Shown one piece after another: positions 7,751 to 13,929 of a DNA stretch of 19,996 nt (position 1 is its first letter; each line of letters opens with the position of its first letter). The translations under genes were made by a program, and so were the position numbers. The stretch is from assembly GCA_945931735.1 (NCBI GenBank), contig CAMEPN010000003.1, forward strand, positions 1-19,996, given 5' to 3'. The notes under the pieces were generated by a model, which saw only the letters and a list, made by a program, of their open reading frames with translations, ran no database searches and was not told the DNA's origin. This stretch comes from an uncultured Clostridia bacterium (GTDB taxonomy: Bacteria; Bacillota; Clostridia; Oscillospirales; Ruminococcaceae).

Positions 7751-8465
7751 AGTACGGCATACCCGTCAAAGGATCTATCCCGTAATTGGAATCAGCAGGG
7801 GGCATGGGAAATCCCTGTGGCTGCTGATACGCGGGGGCAGGCTGCTGCGCGTACTGCTGTGTATAGTTCTGCTGCGGATAGTTCTGCTGTACAGGCTGAA
7901 CGGGCTGAACAGGAGCGGGCGAAGGCGAAGCCATCGGCGCCCCGAATGCCTCCGCCACGGAAATGCCGCCGCCCAGCGGTTCACCGTCCTCGAGCTTCTG
8001 CACGGCGTTCAGACCGCAGCCTATACCGCGCTTGCCGTTGCTGTTATAGGGGAAGAAATTTACGTTTACACGGGCGTAGCAGCCGCTGTAAACCTCGCTT
8101 GCGTTGATGATGGGGTTCAGATTGGTGTCGACTACCTGCGGGGGCTGCTTGCTCGAAGCCGTGAACACCCAACAGCCCTTGCACTCGTCGCCGAACGGCT
8201 CGCCGCTTGTGGGGCGTACTCCGTCGCCGTCATACACGGGGATGGCCACGATAGGCGGCTTTACGCCGTTCCAGCACTTGGAGATACCGTTCTGCGTAGC
8301 TGCGGCGATCGCGGCGTCAATGCGGCTCTTGGTGGCAATGTCGCTTTTTGGGACGAGTATCGTCACGGAGTACTTTGCTTCCTGATTCTGCTGATGAGCA
8401 TAAGGCTGAAAAAGGTGCTCGTAAGAAAGTCTTGCTCTGCCTGTGGTTACTGCTGTTTCATTCAT
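7740..8465 (-). CDS. DUF2815 ssDNA-binding-like protein
   Basis: The protein is 241 aa from ATG 8465, which follows GGAGG. A longer frame to 8561 lacks a ribosome site and overlaps the previous gene. The body (about 1-150) is a beta-rich fold with GRARLSYEHLFQPY, KYSVTILVPKSD and GCYARVNVNFFPYNSNGKRGIGCGLNAVQ, hallmarks of DUF2815, a family related to T7 gp2.5-type single-strand binding proteins. The last ~70 residues are a Gln/Pro/Tyr-rich disordered tail, as in SSB proteins where the tail recruits partners; it ends GMPYYGN rather than in a strongly acidic tip. Its start overlaps the DUF2800 stop and its stop overlaps polA, supporting a joint role at the fork. Confidence 0.88.
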   Translation of the reverse strand: MNETAVTTGRARLSYEHLFQPYAHQQNQEAKYSVTILVPKSDIATKSRIDAAIAAATQNGISKCWNGVKPPIVAIPVYDGDGVRPTSGEPFGDECKGCWVFTASSKQPPQVVDTNLNPIINASEVYSGCYARVNVNFFPYNSNGKRGIGCGLNAVQKLEDGEPLGGGISVAEAFGAPMASPSPAPVQPVQPVQQNYPQQNYTQQYAQQPAPAYQQPQGFPMPPADSNYGIDPLTGMPYYGN

Positions 8466-9618
8466 TGTTGTTACCTCCAAAAATTTTGTTGACGTCCTGC
8501 TTGTAGTCGGGACGCTTGTCGTCAGCCGGAACGAGGGTCGGCTTGCCCTGCGGCTTTTCAATAAATTTGCCTATGAGATCGGTCAGCTTCTTCTTGCCGC
8601 CGATGAGCTTTTCAAGTTCTGTCAAGCCGAGAGGCGTGCGCTCATAGAGAACCGCCTCGTCGTAGCCGTTTGCCTTGAGGACCTCGAAAGCGCCGTCTAT
8701 GTCGGTTATCTTTCGCCGGCTCGTGCCCTCGACCGCCTTGAAGCCCGTGATAGTCTTGCCGTTAAGTATCGCGTTCAGCGCATAATTCTCAACATCAGAG
8801 AGCCAGTTTGCGAATAACCGGGCGCGTTCCAGAATCTTTCCCAACTCATCATCTGAAAGAAGTTCAGGCGGCAAGCTTGAGAACCCGGCTTCTGAGAGCA
8901 TAAAGTTTGCCCGCGCACGGCAGGTCGATTTTGCTTTGCAGAAACGACAGTGCTCGCCGACGTTGAAACCGCCCTTGCCGTCATATGCGAGCTGTGCGAT
9001 AGGCTTGATACTCTCGCCCCACTCGTTCAGCTGTTCCACAGTAATGCCCCACGAGGAGTTCCCGTCGTCCGTTCGCGGCTGAACGATATGCAGCGTGATA
9101 TTCCGTATATCATACAGCAGGTCGTATTCACGAACAGCGCCCAGCGCGTACAGCTTGAGCTGCGGATTATCCTCGGCGCTGACGGGGACGCCCTTGCCGT
9201 ACTTGAAATCGATAATATGCAGGTCGCCGCCGCACATGATGAGGCAGTCGCCGGTACCGAAGCCGCCGGGCGCGATATGCGAGTAGTCGAGCCGCTTTTC
9301 GATAGCTATGTAAGGCTTGCTCTTGTAGCTGTGCATTATCGCCGCGACATAATCGAGATAGCTGTCGGTGTAACCGTCCATCTCGGGCGAATACATCGGA
9401 TCGGCTTTCAGCTCTTTCAGCGTCTTGTCATAGACGGACTTTTTCATTATCTCGAATTTCTTTCTGACCTTCAGCTCGCCGAGCGCGTGCGCGAGCGTCC
9501 CCTCTGCCGCGTACTCCGACGCGGTATCGGGCATATTCTCGGTCAGCCGCGCGGACGGCGGGCAGTTAAGCCACCGCTTTGCCGCCGACGCGGAAAGTAA
9601 AGCGTGAGAGTCCGGCAT
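8458..9618 (-). CDS. DUF2800 protein, Cas4/AddB-like PD-(D/E)xK nuclease
   Basis: The protein is 386 aa. The N-terminus SASAAKRWLNCPPSARL places Cys19 in the S-x-x-x-W-x-x-C-P form. GFGTGDCLIMCGGDLHIIDFKYGKG (about 118-142, shown in outline: G-D, then D-F-K) and QLKLYALG (~150) give the PD-(D/E)xK catalytic core. Near 224-236 is CRFCKAKSTC, i.e. C-x2-C-x5-C. One distant N-terminal Cys plus C-x2-C-x5-C is the iron-sulfur staple of AddB/Cas4 exonucleases. Expected role: DNA end processing with the neighbouring SSB-like protein, in a recombination or replication module. The ATG overlaps the upstream gene's stop (TAATG). Confidence 0.88.
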   Translation of the reverse strand: MPDSHALLSASAAKRWLNCPPSARLTENMPDTASEYAAEGTLAHALGELKVRKKFEIMKKSVYDKTLKELKADPMYSPEMDGYTDSYLDYVAAIMHSYKSKPYIAIEKRLDYSHIAPGGFGTGDCLIMCGGDLHIIDFKYGKGVPVSAEDNPQLKLYALGAVREYDLLYDIRNITLHIVQPRTDDGNSSWGITVEQLNEWGESIKPIAQLAYDGKGGFNVGEHCRFCKAKSTCRARANFMLSEAGFSSLPPELLSDDELGKILERARLFANWLSDVENYALNAILNGKTITGFKAVEGTSRRKITDIDGAFEVLKANGYDEAVLYERTPLGLTELEKLIGGKKKLTDLIGKFIEKPQGKPTLVPADDKRPDYKQDVNKIFGGNNNE

Positions 9619-10274
9619 TATATCCTACCCCCTAACTGCCTTATGCCGCTTGCAAGCGCGGGGTACTGCTCCGGCGGCATATCCATAATGCTCTGGACGG
9701 TTCTCACTGTGCCCGTGCTGTCGGTGTAGGTGAACGAGTGGAGCAGGTTGAGCAGCTTTTCGCGCCCGCCCGGCATTTCGCAAACAGGCCGCGCTGCTAC
9801 TGCGAGCTCGTCCGCTGTGTACTGCTTGACCGCGGTGGGCGGCGCGGTAGGAATAGGCGCCGTTGCCGACGAAGCCGCAGGAGCTGCGCTTGCCACAGGC
9901 GCAACAGGCGCAACAGCAGCAGTCGCCTGAACGGGAACCGCTGTCGGTACCGCCTGAACGGGAACAGCGGATGCGGGCGGCGCCGCTGCCGGCGCGGGAA
10001 GAACGGGCGCGGCGGGCTTAACAGGTGCAGTCGTGGTCATCGCGGGAGCGGGTTCGCCGACGCGCTCCTCCTCGCTGCGAGCAGTAGCGCACTTGATAAG
10101 TTCGAGCGCCTGCGTTGGGTCTAGGTCTGTAAATTCGAGTTTGATTTTCATTTTTTTGTTCCTACTTTCGTTGATATAGTAATCGTCTGAAATTGGGCTG
10201 TGACACCAATCACAGATGTTTCCGTGGTTCTCTATGCTGCCGCAGTAGGGGCAGCGTGCGGGCGCGGCGGTCAT
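9618..10274 (-). CDS. Zn-ribbon protein with long Ala/Pro/Val linker, early operon
   Basis: The protein is 218 aa and its ATG overlaps the previous stop (ATGA). Residues 8-24 (CPYCGSIENHGNICDWC) make a two-CxxC zinc ribbon. A second segment begins MKIKLEFTDLDPTQALELIKCA (written here only as its start). From about 75 to 150 the chain is almost only Ala, Pro, Val and Thr, surely disordered. The last ~60 residues form a compact helical domain ending GIRQLGGRI. A second start at 10151 has GTAGGA eight bases upstream, so a 177-aa form without the zinc ribbon may be made as well. The family is seen before DUF2800 in Firmicutes phages; function unknown. Confidence 0.72.
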   Translation of the reverse strand: MTAAPARCPYCGSIENHGNICDWCHSPISDDYYINESRNKKMKIKLEFTDLDPTQALELIKCATARSEEERVGEPAPAMTTTAPVKPAAPVLPAPAAAPPASAVPVQAVPTAVPVQATAAVAPVAPVASAAPAASSATAPIPTAPPTAVKQYTADELAVAARPVCEMPGGREKLLNLLHSFTYTDSTGTVRTVQSIMDMPPEQYPALASGIRQLGGRI

Positions 10275-10666
10275 GGCTGCTCCCTGTGCTTTATGGTGAT
10301 CTCCTTGTCGCCCGCGACTGCGGTGACAGTGGTAGATTCGTTTTCCCGGGATACATGGATACTGAATGCCCCGACGGTGTGATTCCTGACGAATATCTCA
10401 ATGCCCCGCGCGAGGTTGTATATCACATCAAGAGCGTCGTCGCTTTCGGGAGTGAGATCCGTCTTTTCGGACGCGGGCTCGGTCGACGCGGCGGGAGCAG
10501 CAGCGCCGTCAGGCTTGTCCTTCTTATCCGCGCCCAGTATATAACGGCGCATGGTTTCCTTAGAAACATGGAACTCCTCGGCGAGGGCGGCGGTTCGCTC
10601 TCCGTTCGCCCGTCTTATGCGAGCCTCCTCGATCTGCTCGTCCGATAATGCTTTTGTTGTATTCAC
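10271..10666 (-). CDS. HTH-containing small phage protein
   Basis: A GTG at 10666 is chosen as start: it overlaps the previous stop as GTGA and has AAGGAAAA eight bases upstream. The open frame continues to 10807, but that part overlaps the previous gene completely and lacks a ribosome site. The resulting 131-aa protein has a resolvase-type helix-turn-helix in residues ~10-45 (SDEQIEEARIRR, then AALAEEFHVSKETMRRYI). An Ala/Pro/Glu-rich linker follows, then a small beta-rich C-terminal domain (AFSIHVSRENESTTVTAVAG). A DNA-binding role is likely; whether it regulates or takes part in replication is unknown. Confidence 0.68.
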   Translation of the reverse strand: MNTTKALSDEQIEEARIRRANGERTAALAEEFHVSKETMRRYILGADKKDKPDGAAAPAASTEPASEKTDLTPESDDALDVIYNLARGIEIFVRNHTVGAFSIHVSRENESTTVTAVAGDKEITIKHREQP

Positions 10667-10941
10667 GATTGATTTTCCTTTCTGTCGCCGCTTATCACCC
10701 TTTGCTGAATAATCCTCAGCAGCGGCGACCTGCGCGCGTAAGCGCCCCGCTTTATCTCGCCGATGACCTTTCGTTCCTGCTCGGTAAGCTCGCTTTTCGG
10801 CAGGCATAAGAGCCCGAGGGCAAGTTCCTCGGCAAACTCTACTGCTTTAAGCAGGAAAATAAGTCTGTCCCGAGTGCTTTCGGCTTCGCCGCCGGCTTGC
10901 TCAAGAAGGGCGAGCTTGTTATCAAATTCTGTGACCGTCAT
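10663..10941 (-). CDS. Small helical phage protein, unknown function
   Basis: The best start is ATG 10941, with GAGAGGA eight bases upstream, giving 92 aa (MTVTEFDNKLALLEQ...). The frame is open to 11040, but that longer version has no ribosome site and would run through a promoter-like palindrome. The protein is mostly helical and charged, with a hydrophobic middle (LIFLLKAVEFAEELALGLLCLP). The basic end RRSPLLRIIQQR may contact nucleic acid. It overlaps the next gene by four bases (GTGA). No family is recognised. Confidence 0.6.
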   Translation of the reverse strand: MTVTEFDNKLALLEQAGGEAESTRDRLIFLLKAVEFAEELALGLLCLPKSELTEQERKVIGEIKRGAYARRSPLLRIIQQRVISGDRKENQS

Positions 10942-10942
10942 C

Positions 10943-10976
10943 TTGACAATCCTCTCTTTCTGTGGTACAATACCAC
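10943..10976 (+). promoter_or_regulatory. Rightward promoter-like site with palindrome inside the early operon
   Basis: On the plus strand TTGACA (10943-10948), a 17-base spacer and TACAAT (10966-10971) match the sigma-70 consensus at 11 of 12 positions. The -10 lies in a palindrome GTGGTA-CAA-TACCAC (10962-10976). It points against the early operon and no plus-strand gene follows, so it would make an antisense RNA over 10980-11200. It also overlaps the leader of the 10941 gene. It could equally be only a protein-binding palindrome in that leader. Confidence 0.4.
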
Positions 10977-11017
10977 TGTAAAACATTTTTGTTTGCCGCT
11001 GTTGCGATTGCCGTCGC

Positions 11018-11221
11018 TCAGCGGTCTTTTCTTTTCTCATCGCGCGACATCAGACAGCCCCTGTAAATTGACTCTATGATGATCTGAAGCGCGACCTCAT
11101 AGCTGAAACCGAGATTATCGGACATTGTTTCGGCAAGTGTATCTATCACCGCGCCTGTTTCGGAGACGATCTGACCCTGTTCGCCGCTGACGGTAATACG
11201 CTTATTTTCTACGTGTATCAT
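11018..11221 (-). CDS. Small early protein, unknown function
   Basis: The protein is 67 aa from ATG 11221, preceded by AAAGGCGGTG at good spacing; a GTG at 11230 would add three residues. It begins MIHVENKRITVSGEQGQIVSE, a short beta-rich stretch, followed by helices around MSDNLGFSYEVALQIIIESIYRG. It overlaps the end of the preceding membrane-protein gene by 20 bases. Several Clostridial phages have a like-sized gene near this position, but no function is known to me. Confidence 0.6.
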   Translation of the reverse strand: MIHVENKRITVSGEQGQIVSETGAVIDTLAETMSDNLGFSYEVALQIIIESIYRGCLMSRDEKRKDR

Positions 11222-11426
11222 GCTTTTCACCGCCTTTCTCTATACGTTCATCAAGGTCACCCGATATGGGAAGCGCCGCTGCCATCATTGCCAGCCCGAG
11301 CACCGTTTTACCGATAAACTCCGCGGGAGCGATCACACCGTCAAATTCGTATTTGCCGAACGTGCCGACAACGAGCACGAGCCCAAGTGCGAGAAGAACG
11401 AAGGCAACTATGTATCGCTTGTTCAT
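11202..11426 (-). CDS. Small two-helix membrane protein
   Basis: The protein is 74 aa from ATG 11426, which follows GAGGTG by five bases and lies two bases after the previous stop. An ATG at 11441 in the same frame lies inside the upstream gene and lacks a ribosome site. Residues ~5-22 (IVAFVLLALGLVLVVGTF) are a clear transmembrane helix; a second weaker one is ~35-55 (FIGKTVLGLAMMAAALPI). The tail is charged (DERIEKGGEKHDTRRK) and probably cytoplasmic. It may affect the host membrane early in infection; this is inference. Confidence 0.62.
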   Translation of the reverse strand: MNKRYIVAFVLLALGLVLVVGTFGKYEFDGVIAPAEFIGKTVLGLAMMAAALPISGDLDERIEKGGEKHDTRRK

Positions 11427-11428
11427 TG

Positions 11429-11698
11429 TCACACCTCGCATATTATGTCGTAGATAAGTGCTCTGCCGCTGTCACAGGCGACATTCACTTCCACGGGGAG
11501 CCTGTCGGAGTAATGCACTATCGCGACCTCTTTATCGCGGTCGTACTCGATGTACTCGATAGAGCCGCCCGCACGTGTGAGCTGAAGCGCCGCGCAAAGT
11601 GCTGTGCAGATCGCCTGCTTGTCCTCGTCGGTCTTGCGCTCTATCTCGCGCGTCAGCTTCTCGCGCTCCTCGGCGGTCATTTTATCTGCTTCGATCAT
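11429..11698 (-). CDS. Small early phage protein, unknown function
   Basis: The protein is 89 aa; its ATG at 11698 follows AAAGGA by seven bases. The first half is a charged helix (TAEEREKLTREIERKTDEDKQ) leading to an Ala/Leu helix. The second half alternates beta-like segments (SIEYIEYDRDKEVAIVHYSD, then LPVEVNVACDSGRALIYDIICEV). No catalytic motif is visible. It is followed two bases later by the small membrane protein, so the pair is co-translated. Confidence 0.6.
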   Translation of the reverse strand: MIEADKMTAEEREKLTREIERKTDEDKQAICTALCAALQLTRAGGSIEYIEYDRDKEVAIVHYSDRLPVEVNVACDSGRALIYDIICEV

Positions 11699-11742
11699 AG
11701 CTTGTCCTTTCCGACGTCCTGCGTTTTGGACGTCCTGTGTTT

Positions 11743-11973
11743 TTATTCGGTAGTATTATCAGCCTGCATTGCGCGCTCACGCTCAAGCGCTCTCTTGTTC
11801 ACTTCCCTTTCGATCATTCCCGCGAGTATCCGGTTATGACGTCTGCCTGCCTCGGTGGAATTGTCAATGACGATATCCGCCGGGTCGAACTCCGTCCCGT
11901 CCGGGTGTACGTTGATGATCTGAAACTCCGTCGGCTTGCCGCCGATCGTGAATGTTACCGTGCGACGTTCCAT
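11743..11973 (-). CDS. Small early phage protein, unknown function
   Basis: The protein is 76 aa. The ATG at 11973 is preceded by AAGGGAGGTG six bases upstream; a TTG at 11991 in the same frame lies before this ribosome site and is not used here. The sequence starts MERRTVTFTIGGKPTEFQIIN, a beta hairpin, then a proline/aspartate turn, then a charged helix with a run of Arg and Glu (IEREVNKRALERERAMQ). It is the second gene of the early operon, right after the Cro-like regulator. Confidence 0.6.
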   Translation of the reverse strand: MERRTVTFTIGGKPTEFQIINVHPDGTEFDPADIVIDNSTEAGRRHNRILAGMIEREVNKRALERERAMQADNTTE

Positions 11974-12019
11974 GCTGTCACCTCCCTTCAATGTTTATGC
12001 GGTGTGTGGTTGTACAGTT

Positions 12020-12232
12020 TCACGTTGCAAGGTGCGCCGGAATATCCAGCGCCTTAGCGATAGCCTCCGCCAGACTGTCAGACGTTCTCGAGCCGCACAT
12101 GAACGCTTCTATCGTTCTTGTGGTGTAGCCCGTCGCGACGGATAGATCCTTGTACTTCCAACCTCGAAGCGAAAGCTGCTTTCGGACCTCTGCCTTAAAT
12201 GCCTTGTAATTTTGCAGTGCTATGATAATCAC
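12020..12232 (-). CDS. Cro-like HTH regulator, first gene of early operon
   Basis: The protein is 70 aa, nearly all one XRE-type helix-turn-helix: KAFKAEVRKQLSLRGWKYKDL (helix 1-2 region, outline), then SVATGYTTRTIEAFMCG as the turn and recognition helix, then SLAEAIAKALDIP. The size and place, first under the leftward early promoter at 12385-12413, match Cro. The start is GTG 12232, but AAAGGG is only one to two bases before it, which is too close; an ATT or ATC start a few codons on is possible. It should oppose the CI-like repressor at 13517. Confidence 0.75.
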   Translation of the reverse strand: MIIIALQNYKAFKAEVRKQLSLRGWKYKDLSVATGYTTRTIEAFMCGSRTSDSLAEAIAKALDIPAHLAT

Positions 12233-12262
12233 GCCCTTTCTGATTTTGTCCGTAGAAAAACC

Positions 12263-12291
12263 TTGACAAAAGGTTAAAAAAGTAGTATCAT
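12263..12291 (+). promoter_or_regulatory. Rightward promoter in the early-gene leader
   Basis: TTGACA (12263-12268), a 17-base spacer, then TATCAT (12286-12291). Transcription would start near 12298, just before the ribosome-site-like GAGGA of the 39-codon frame at 12308, and would run against the leftward early transcript towards the DUF4145 gene. The -35 sits in a short inverted repeat AACCTT/AAGGTT (12259-12275), which on the minus strand is followed by TTTT and could be a weak attenuator. Confidence 0.55.
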
Positions 12292-12307
12292 ATACTTGCG
12301 AGGAAAT

Positions 12308-12427
12308 ATGACACGAATTTTATGCCGCCCGATTAGGACGGTGGGATTTGCTATATTTCTATGTCGGGGTTTTGCTACAAGTATATTATACTCGTATATT
12401 CACGAATTGTCAACAGCAAAATCGTGA
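12308..12427 (+). CDS. Candidate 39-residue peptide, antisense to the early leader
   Basis: A 40-codon frame starts at ATG 12308, four bases after GAGGA and about 10 bases after the predicted start site of the 12263-12291 promoter. The peptide begins MTRILCRPIRTVGFAIF and continues LCRGFATSILYSYIHEL; it is basic and hydrophobic with two Cys. Its stop lies inside the second operator (12422-12435), and its codons cover the leftward early promoter and first operator. It could be a small regulator, or only the transcribed antisense of the leader. No family is recognised. Confidence 0.28.
   Translation: MTRILCRPIRTVGFAIFLCRGFATSILYSYIHELSTAKS
12385..12413 (-). promoter_or_regulatory. Leftward early promoter with operator O1 in its spacer
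   Basis: On the minus strand TTGACA (12413-12408), exactly 17 bases, TATAAT (12390-12385): a full consensus promoter for the Cro-like gene and the whole early operon. The spacer contains the palindrome TCGTATATTCACGA (12392-12405). Repressor bound there would block polymerase. The leader to the first gene is about 145 bases and contains a G-U-paired hairpin CCGTCC/GGGCGG. Confidence 0.85.
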
Positions 12428-12435
12428 ATATACGA
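12422..12435. promoter_or_regulatory. Operator O2, 14-bp palindrome
   Basis: TCGTGAATATACGA is the exact reverse complement of O1 at 12392-12405, centred 30 bp away, about three helical turns, so repressors at both sites could contact each other. It lies just upstream of an extended -10 (TGTGATAAT, 12440-12448) that could drive the DUF4145 gene rightward. Confidence 0.75.
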
Positions 12436-12475
12436 ATTTTGTGATAATCTACAAATTTGCGTTTTGATTTTTATA

Positions 12476-12504
12476 CAAAAAAATAATACCGCTCCACGGA
12501 GCGG
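12476..12504 (-). terminator. Leftward terminator-like hairpin before the DUF4145 gene
   Basis: CCGCTC-CACG-GAGCGG (12489-12504) forms a 6-7 bp GC stem; on the minus strand it is followed by TATTATTTTTTT. It would stop leftward transcripts that cross the DUF4145 gene before they reach the early control region. On the plus strand the same hairpin stands directly before the ribosome site GGAAGGAG. Confidence 0.6.
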
Positions 12505-12521
12505 TGGGAAGGAGCCAAACA

Positions 12522-13229
12522 ATGAATGAAAGTATCAAGTGCCCATACTGCAACGAAATATATCCGCTTGTAACATATGCTAATACCGGGCCAAGCACAC
12601 TAAAGATAATCACATTTGATATACACTTGATTCAGGACAATAGAAGATATTTTGATTCAGAATTTTATCAGCTTTTTCTCTCACGATGCCCAAGCTGCAA
12701 AGAAGAAACAATATGGATTGAGGAGTATACGGATAGGGACGACAATAACCCGTGCATTTACCGTGTAAAACCTAATGCTGTCTATAACTCATATCCCGAT
12801 TATATACCGATAGGTATCCGAAACGATTACGTTGAAGCGTGTTCTATCCTGCACCTAAGTCCAAAAGCCTCGGCTACGTTAGCTAGACGCTGTCTGCAAG
12901 GTATGATAAGAGATTTCTGGGGAATATCAAAAAACAGACTTGTCGATGAAATAGATGCCTTAAAAGAAAAAATACCGGCAGCCCAATGGAAAGCAATCAA
13001 CGCGCTAAGGTCACTAGGAAACATAGGCGCGCACATGGAGAAAGATGTAAACTGCATTATTGACATCGACGAAGGCGAAGCTGAAAAACTGATTAAGTTG
13101 GTTGAATTACTTATTAAGCAATGGTACATAGACAGGCATGAGCAGGAAACTTTATTTGCTGATTTGGTTACCATTAACGAAGAAAAACAAGCGGAGAAAA
13201 AAAGCGCCGGACAAAACGGCGCAAAATAA
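12522..13229 (+). CDS. DUF4145 domain protein with zinc-binding cysteines
   Basis: The protein is 235 aa from ATG 12522, behind GGAAGGAG; an upstream in-frame start at 12504 lies in the hairpin. Cys pairs C7-x2-C10 and C56-x2-C59 make a split zinc ribbon. The region from about 100 to 200 has the DUF4145 pattern: YVEACSILHLSPKASATLARRCLQ in outline, then LRSLGNIGAHM with the G-N-x-x-A-H core. DUF4145 occurs alone in phages and at the N-terminus of type I restriction HsdR subunits. It stands in the lysogeny module, facing away from the early operon, so it is probably expressed in the lysogen. Role unknown; host defence or superinfection exclusion is inference. AT-rich codon use sets it apart from the early genes. 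Confidence 0.82.
   Translation: MNESIKCPYCNEIYPLVTYANTGPSTLKIITFDIHLIQDNRRYFDSEFYQLFLSRCPSCKEETIWIEEYTDRDDNNPCIYRVKPNAVYNSYPDYIPIGIRNDYVEACSILHLSPKASATLARRCLQGMIRDFWGISKNRLVDEIDALKEKIPAAQWKAINALRSLGNIGAHMEKDVNCIIDIDEGEAEKLIKLVELLIKQWYIDRHEQETLFADLVTINEEKQAEKKSAGQNGAK
13197..13222 (-). terminator. Leftward terminator inside the DUF4145 3' end
   Basis: GCGCCG (13204-13209), loop of seven, CGGCGC (13217-13222). On the minus strand this stem is followed by seven T (13203-13197). It ends the small gene at 13230-13427, and it is built from the last codons of the convergent DUF4145 gene. Confidence 0.78.
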
Positions 13230-13427
13230 TTATTCATCTTCTTCGCTTGTGAGGGTAAAATTGCAGGTCAGCGAAAACTTGTGGCTGTAAAACATAAGTT
13301 CGGTAACTGCTTTGTCTAATTCATCTTTGAGTTCTCTGATTCTTTGAAGACGCTTTTCAAATTCAGGGTCTTCTTGCGGATAAATTGTTATTTCAGTTTT
13401 ACCATTGTTGTTTGTATATGCGCGCAT
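13230..13427 (-). CDS. Small coiled-coil protein, lysogeny region
   Basis: The protein is 65 aa. The second ATG (13427) is used because GGAAAGGAG lies eight bases before it; the first ATG (13433) is only two bases from that site. The middle is a heptad-like helix (FEKRLQRIRELKDELDKAVTEL), and the start MRAYTNNNGKTEITIYPQED is a short beta hairpin. It is read from a strong consensus promoter holding an operator (13470-13498), so it should be repressed in the lysogen and switched on with the early genes, unlike its neighbours. Its stop abuts the DUF4145 stop tail to tail. A possible antirepressor-type role is inference. Confidence 0.62.
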   Translation of the reverse strand: MRAYTNNNGKTEITIYPQEDPEFEKRLQRIRELKDELDKAVTELMFYSHKFSLTCNFTLTSEEDE

Positions 13428-13469
13428 AATCATTCTCCTTTCCAGAAACGGTTGTGTGGGGATGATTTT

Positions 13470-13498
13470 ATTATAATCGTAAATATACGAATTGTCAA
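13470..13498 (-). promoter_or_regulatory. Leftward promoter with operator O3 in its spacer, shared with repressor gene
   Basis: On the minus strand TTGACA (13498-13493), 17 bases, TATAAT (13475-13470). The spacer holds TCGTAAATATACGA (13477-13490), the third copy of the palindrome. A plus-strand TATAAT (13472-13477) overlaps the same -10 and touches the operator; it could drive the repressor gene at 13517, so one site would control both directions, including autoregulation. Confidence 0.82.
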
Positions 13499-13516
13499 TA
13501 GAAAGGAGGCAATTTA

Positions 13517-13891
13517 ATGGATTATAGCAAAATGATATCTCTTATTGAACAATTATGCCAAGATAGAGGAATAAGCAAAACTACCGCTTATGTTCAAAGC
13601 GGAGTAGGGAAAGATTTTGGTGCAAACATAAAAAAGGGAAATATACCATCTGCTGAGAAGGTAAAGGCACTCGCCGACTACCTCAACTGCTCGACAGACT
13701 ACCTGCTCGGCAGGACTGCTGTGCCGTCCGCAGAAAGCACTAGCATGAGCAACCACGAAAAAGAGTTGCTTGCCATTATGAGCACACTGAACGATGAAGG
13801 AATAAAGCAGTTGCTTAAACAGGCTAGGTATATCGCTTCTGACGATGAGTATAAAAAAGGTGGTCAGTCTGACGTTGCTAAGGAAGCGTAA
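13517..13891 (+). CDS. CI-like XRE-family repressor
   Basis: The protein is 124 aa, with ATG 13517 behind AGAAAGGAGG. Residues ~4-66 form an XRE helix-turn-helix: ISLIEQLCQDRGISKTTAY, then the recognition region VGKDFGANIKKG, then LADYLNCSTDYLLGRT, a very typical HTH_3 end. The rest (SNHEKELLAIMSTLNDEGIKQL in outline) is a short helical dimerisation region. There is no S24 peptidase domain, so induction is not by RecA-driven self-cleavage. It is the best candidate to bind the three 14-bp palindromes and hold the prophage silent; its own start lies 27 bases past O3. Confidence 0.85.
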   Translation: MDYSKMISLIEQLCQDRGISKTTAYVQSGVGKDFGANIKKGNIPSAEKVKALADYLNCSTDYLLGRTAVPSAESTSMSNHEKELLAIMSTLNDEGIKQLLKQARYIASDDEYKKGGQSDVAKEA

Positions 13892-13929
13892 ATAGTTATC
13901 TTTCAATGACGATATAAAAGGAGAACGTA

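Noticed and set aside
11713..11737. GACGTCCTG direct repeat, resembling the degenerate 10-bp unit at 536
   Set aside because: Only two copies 16 bp apart in a short gap between early genes; similarity is limited to eight bases around a palindrome and no promoter is attached.
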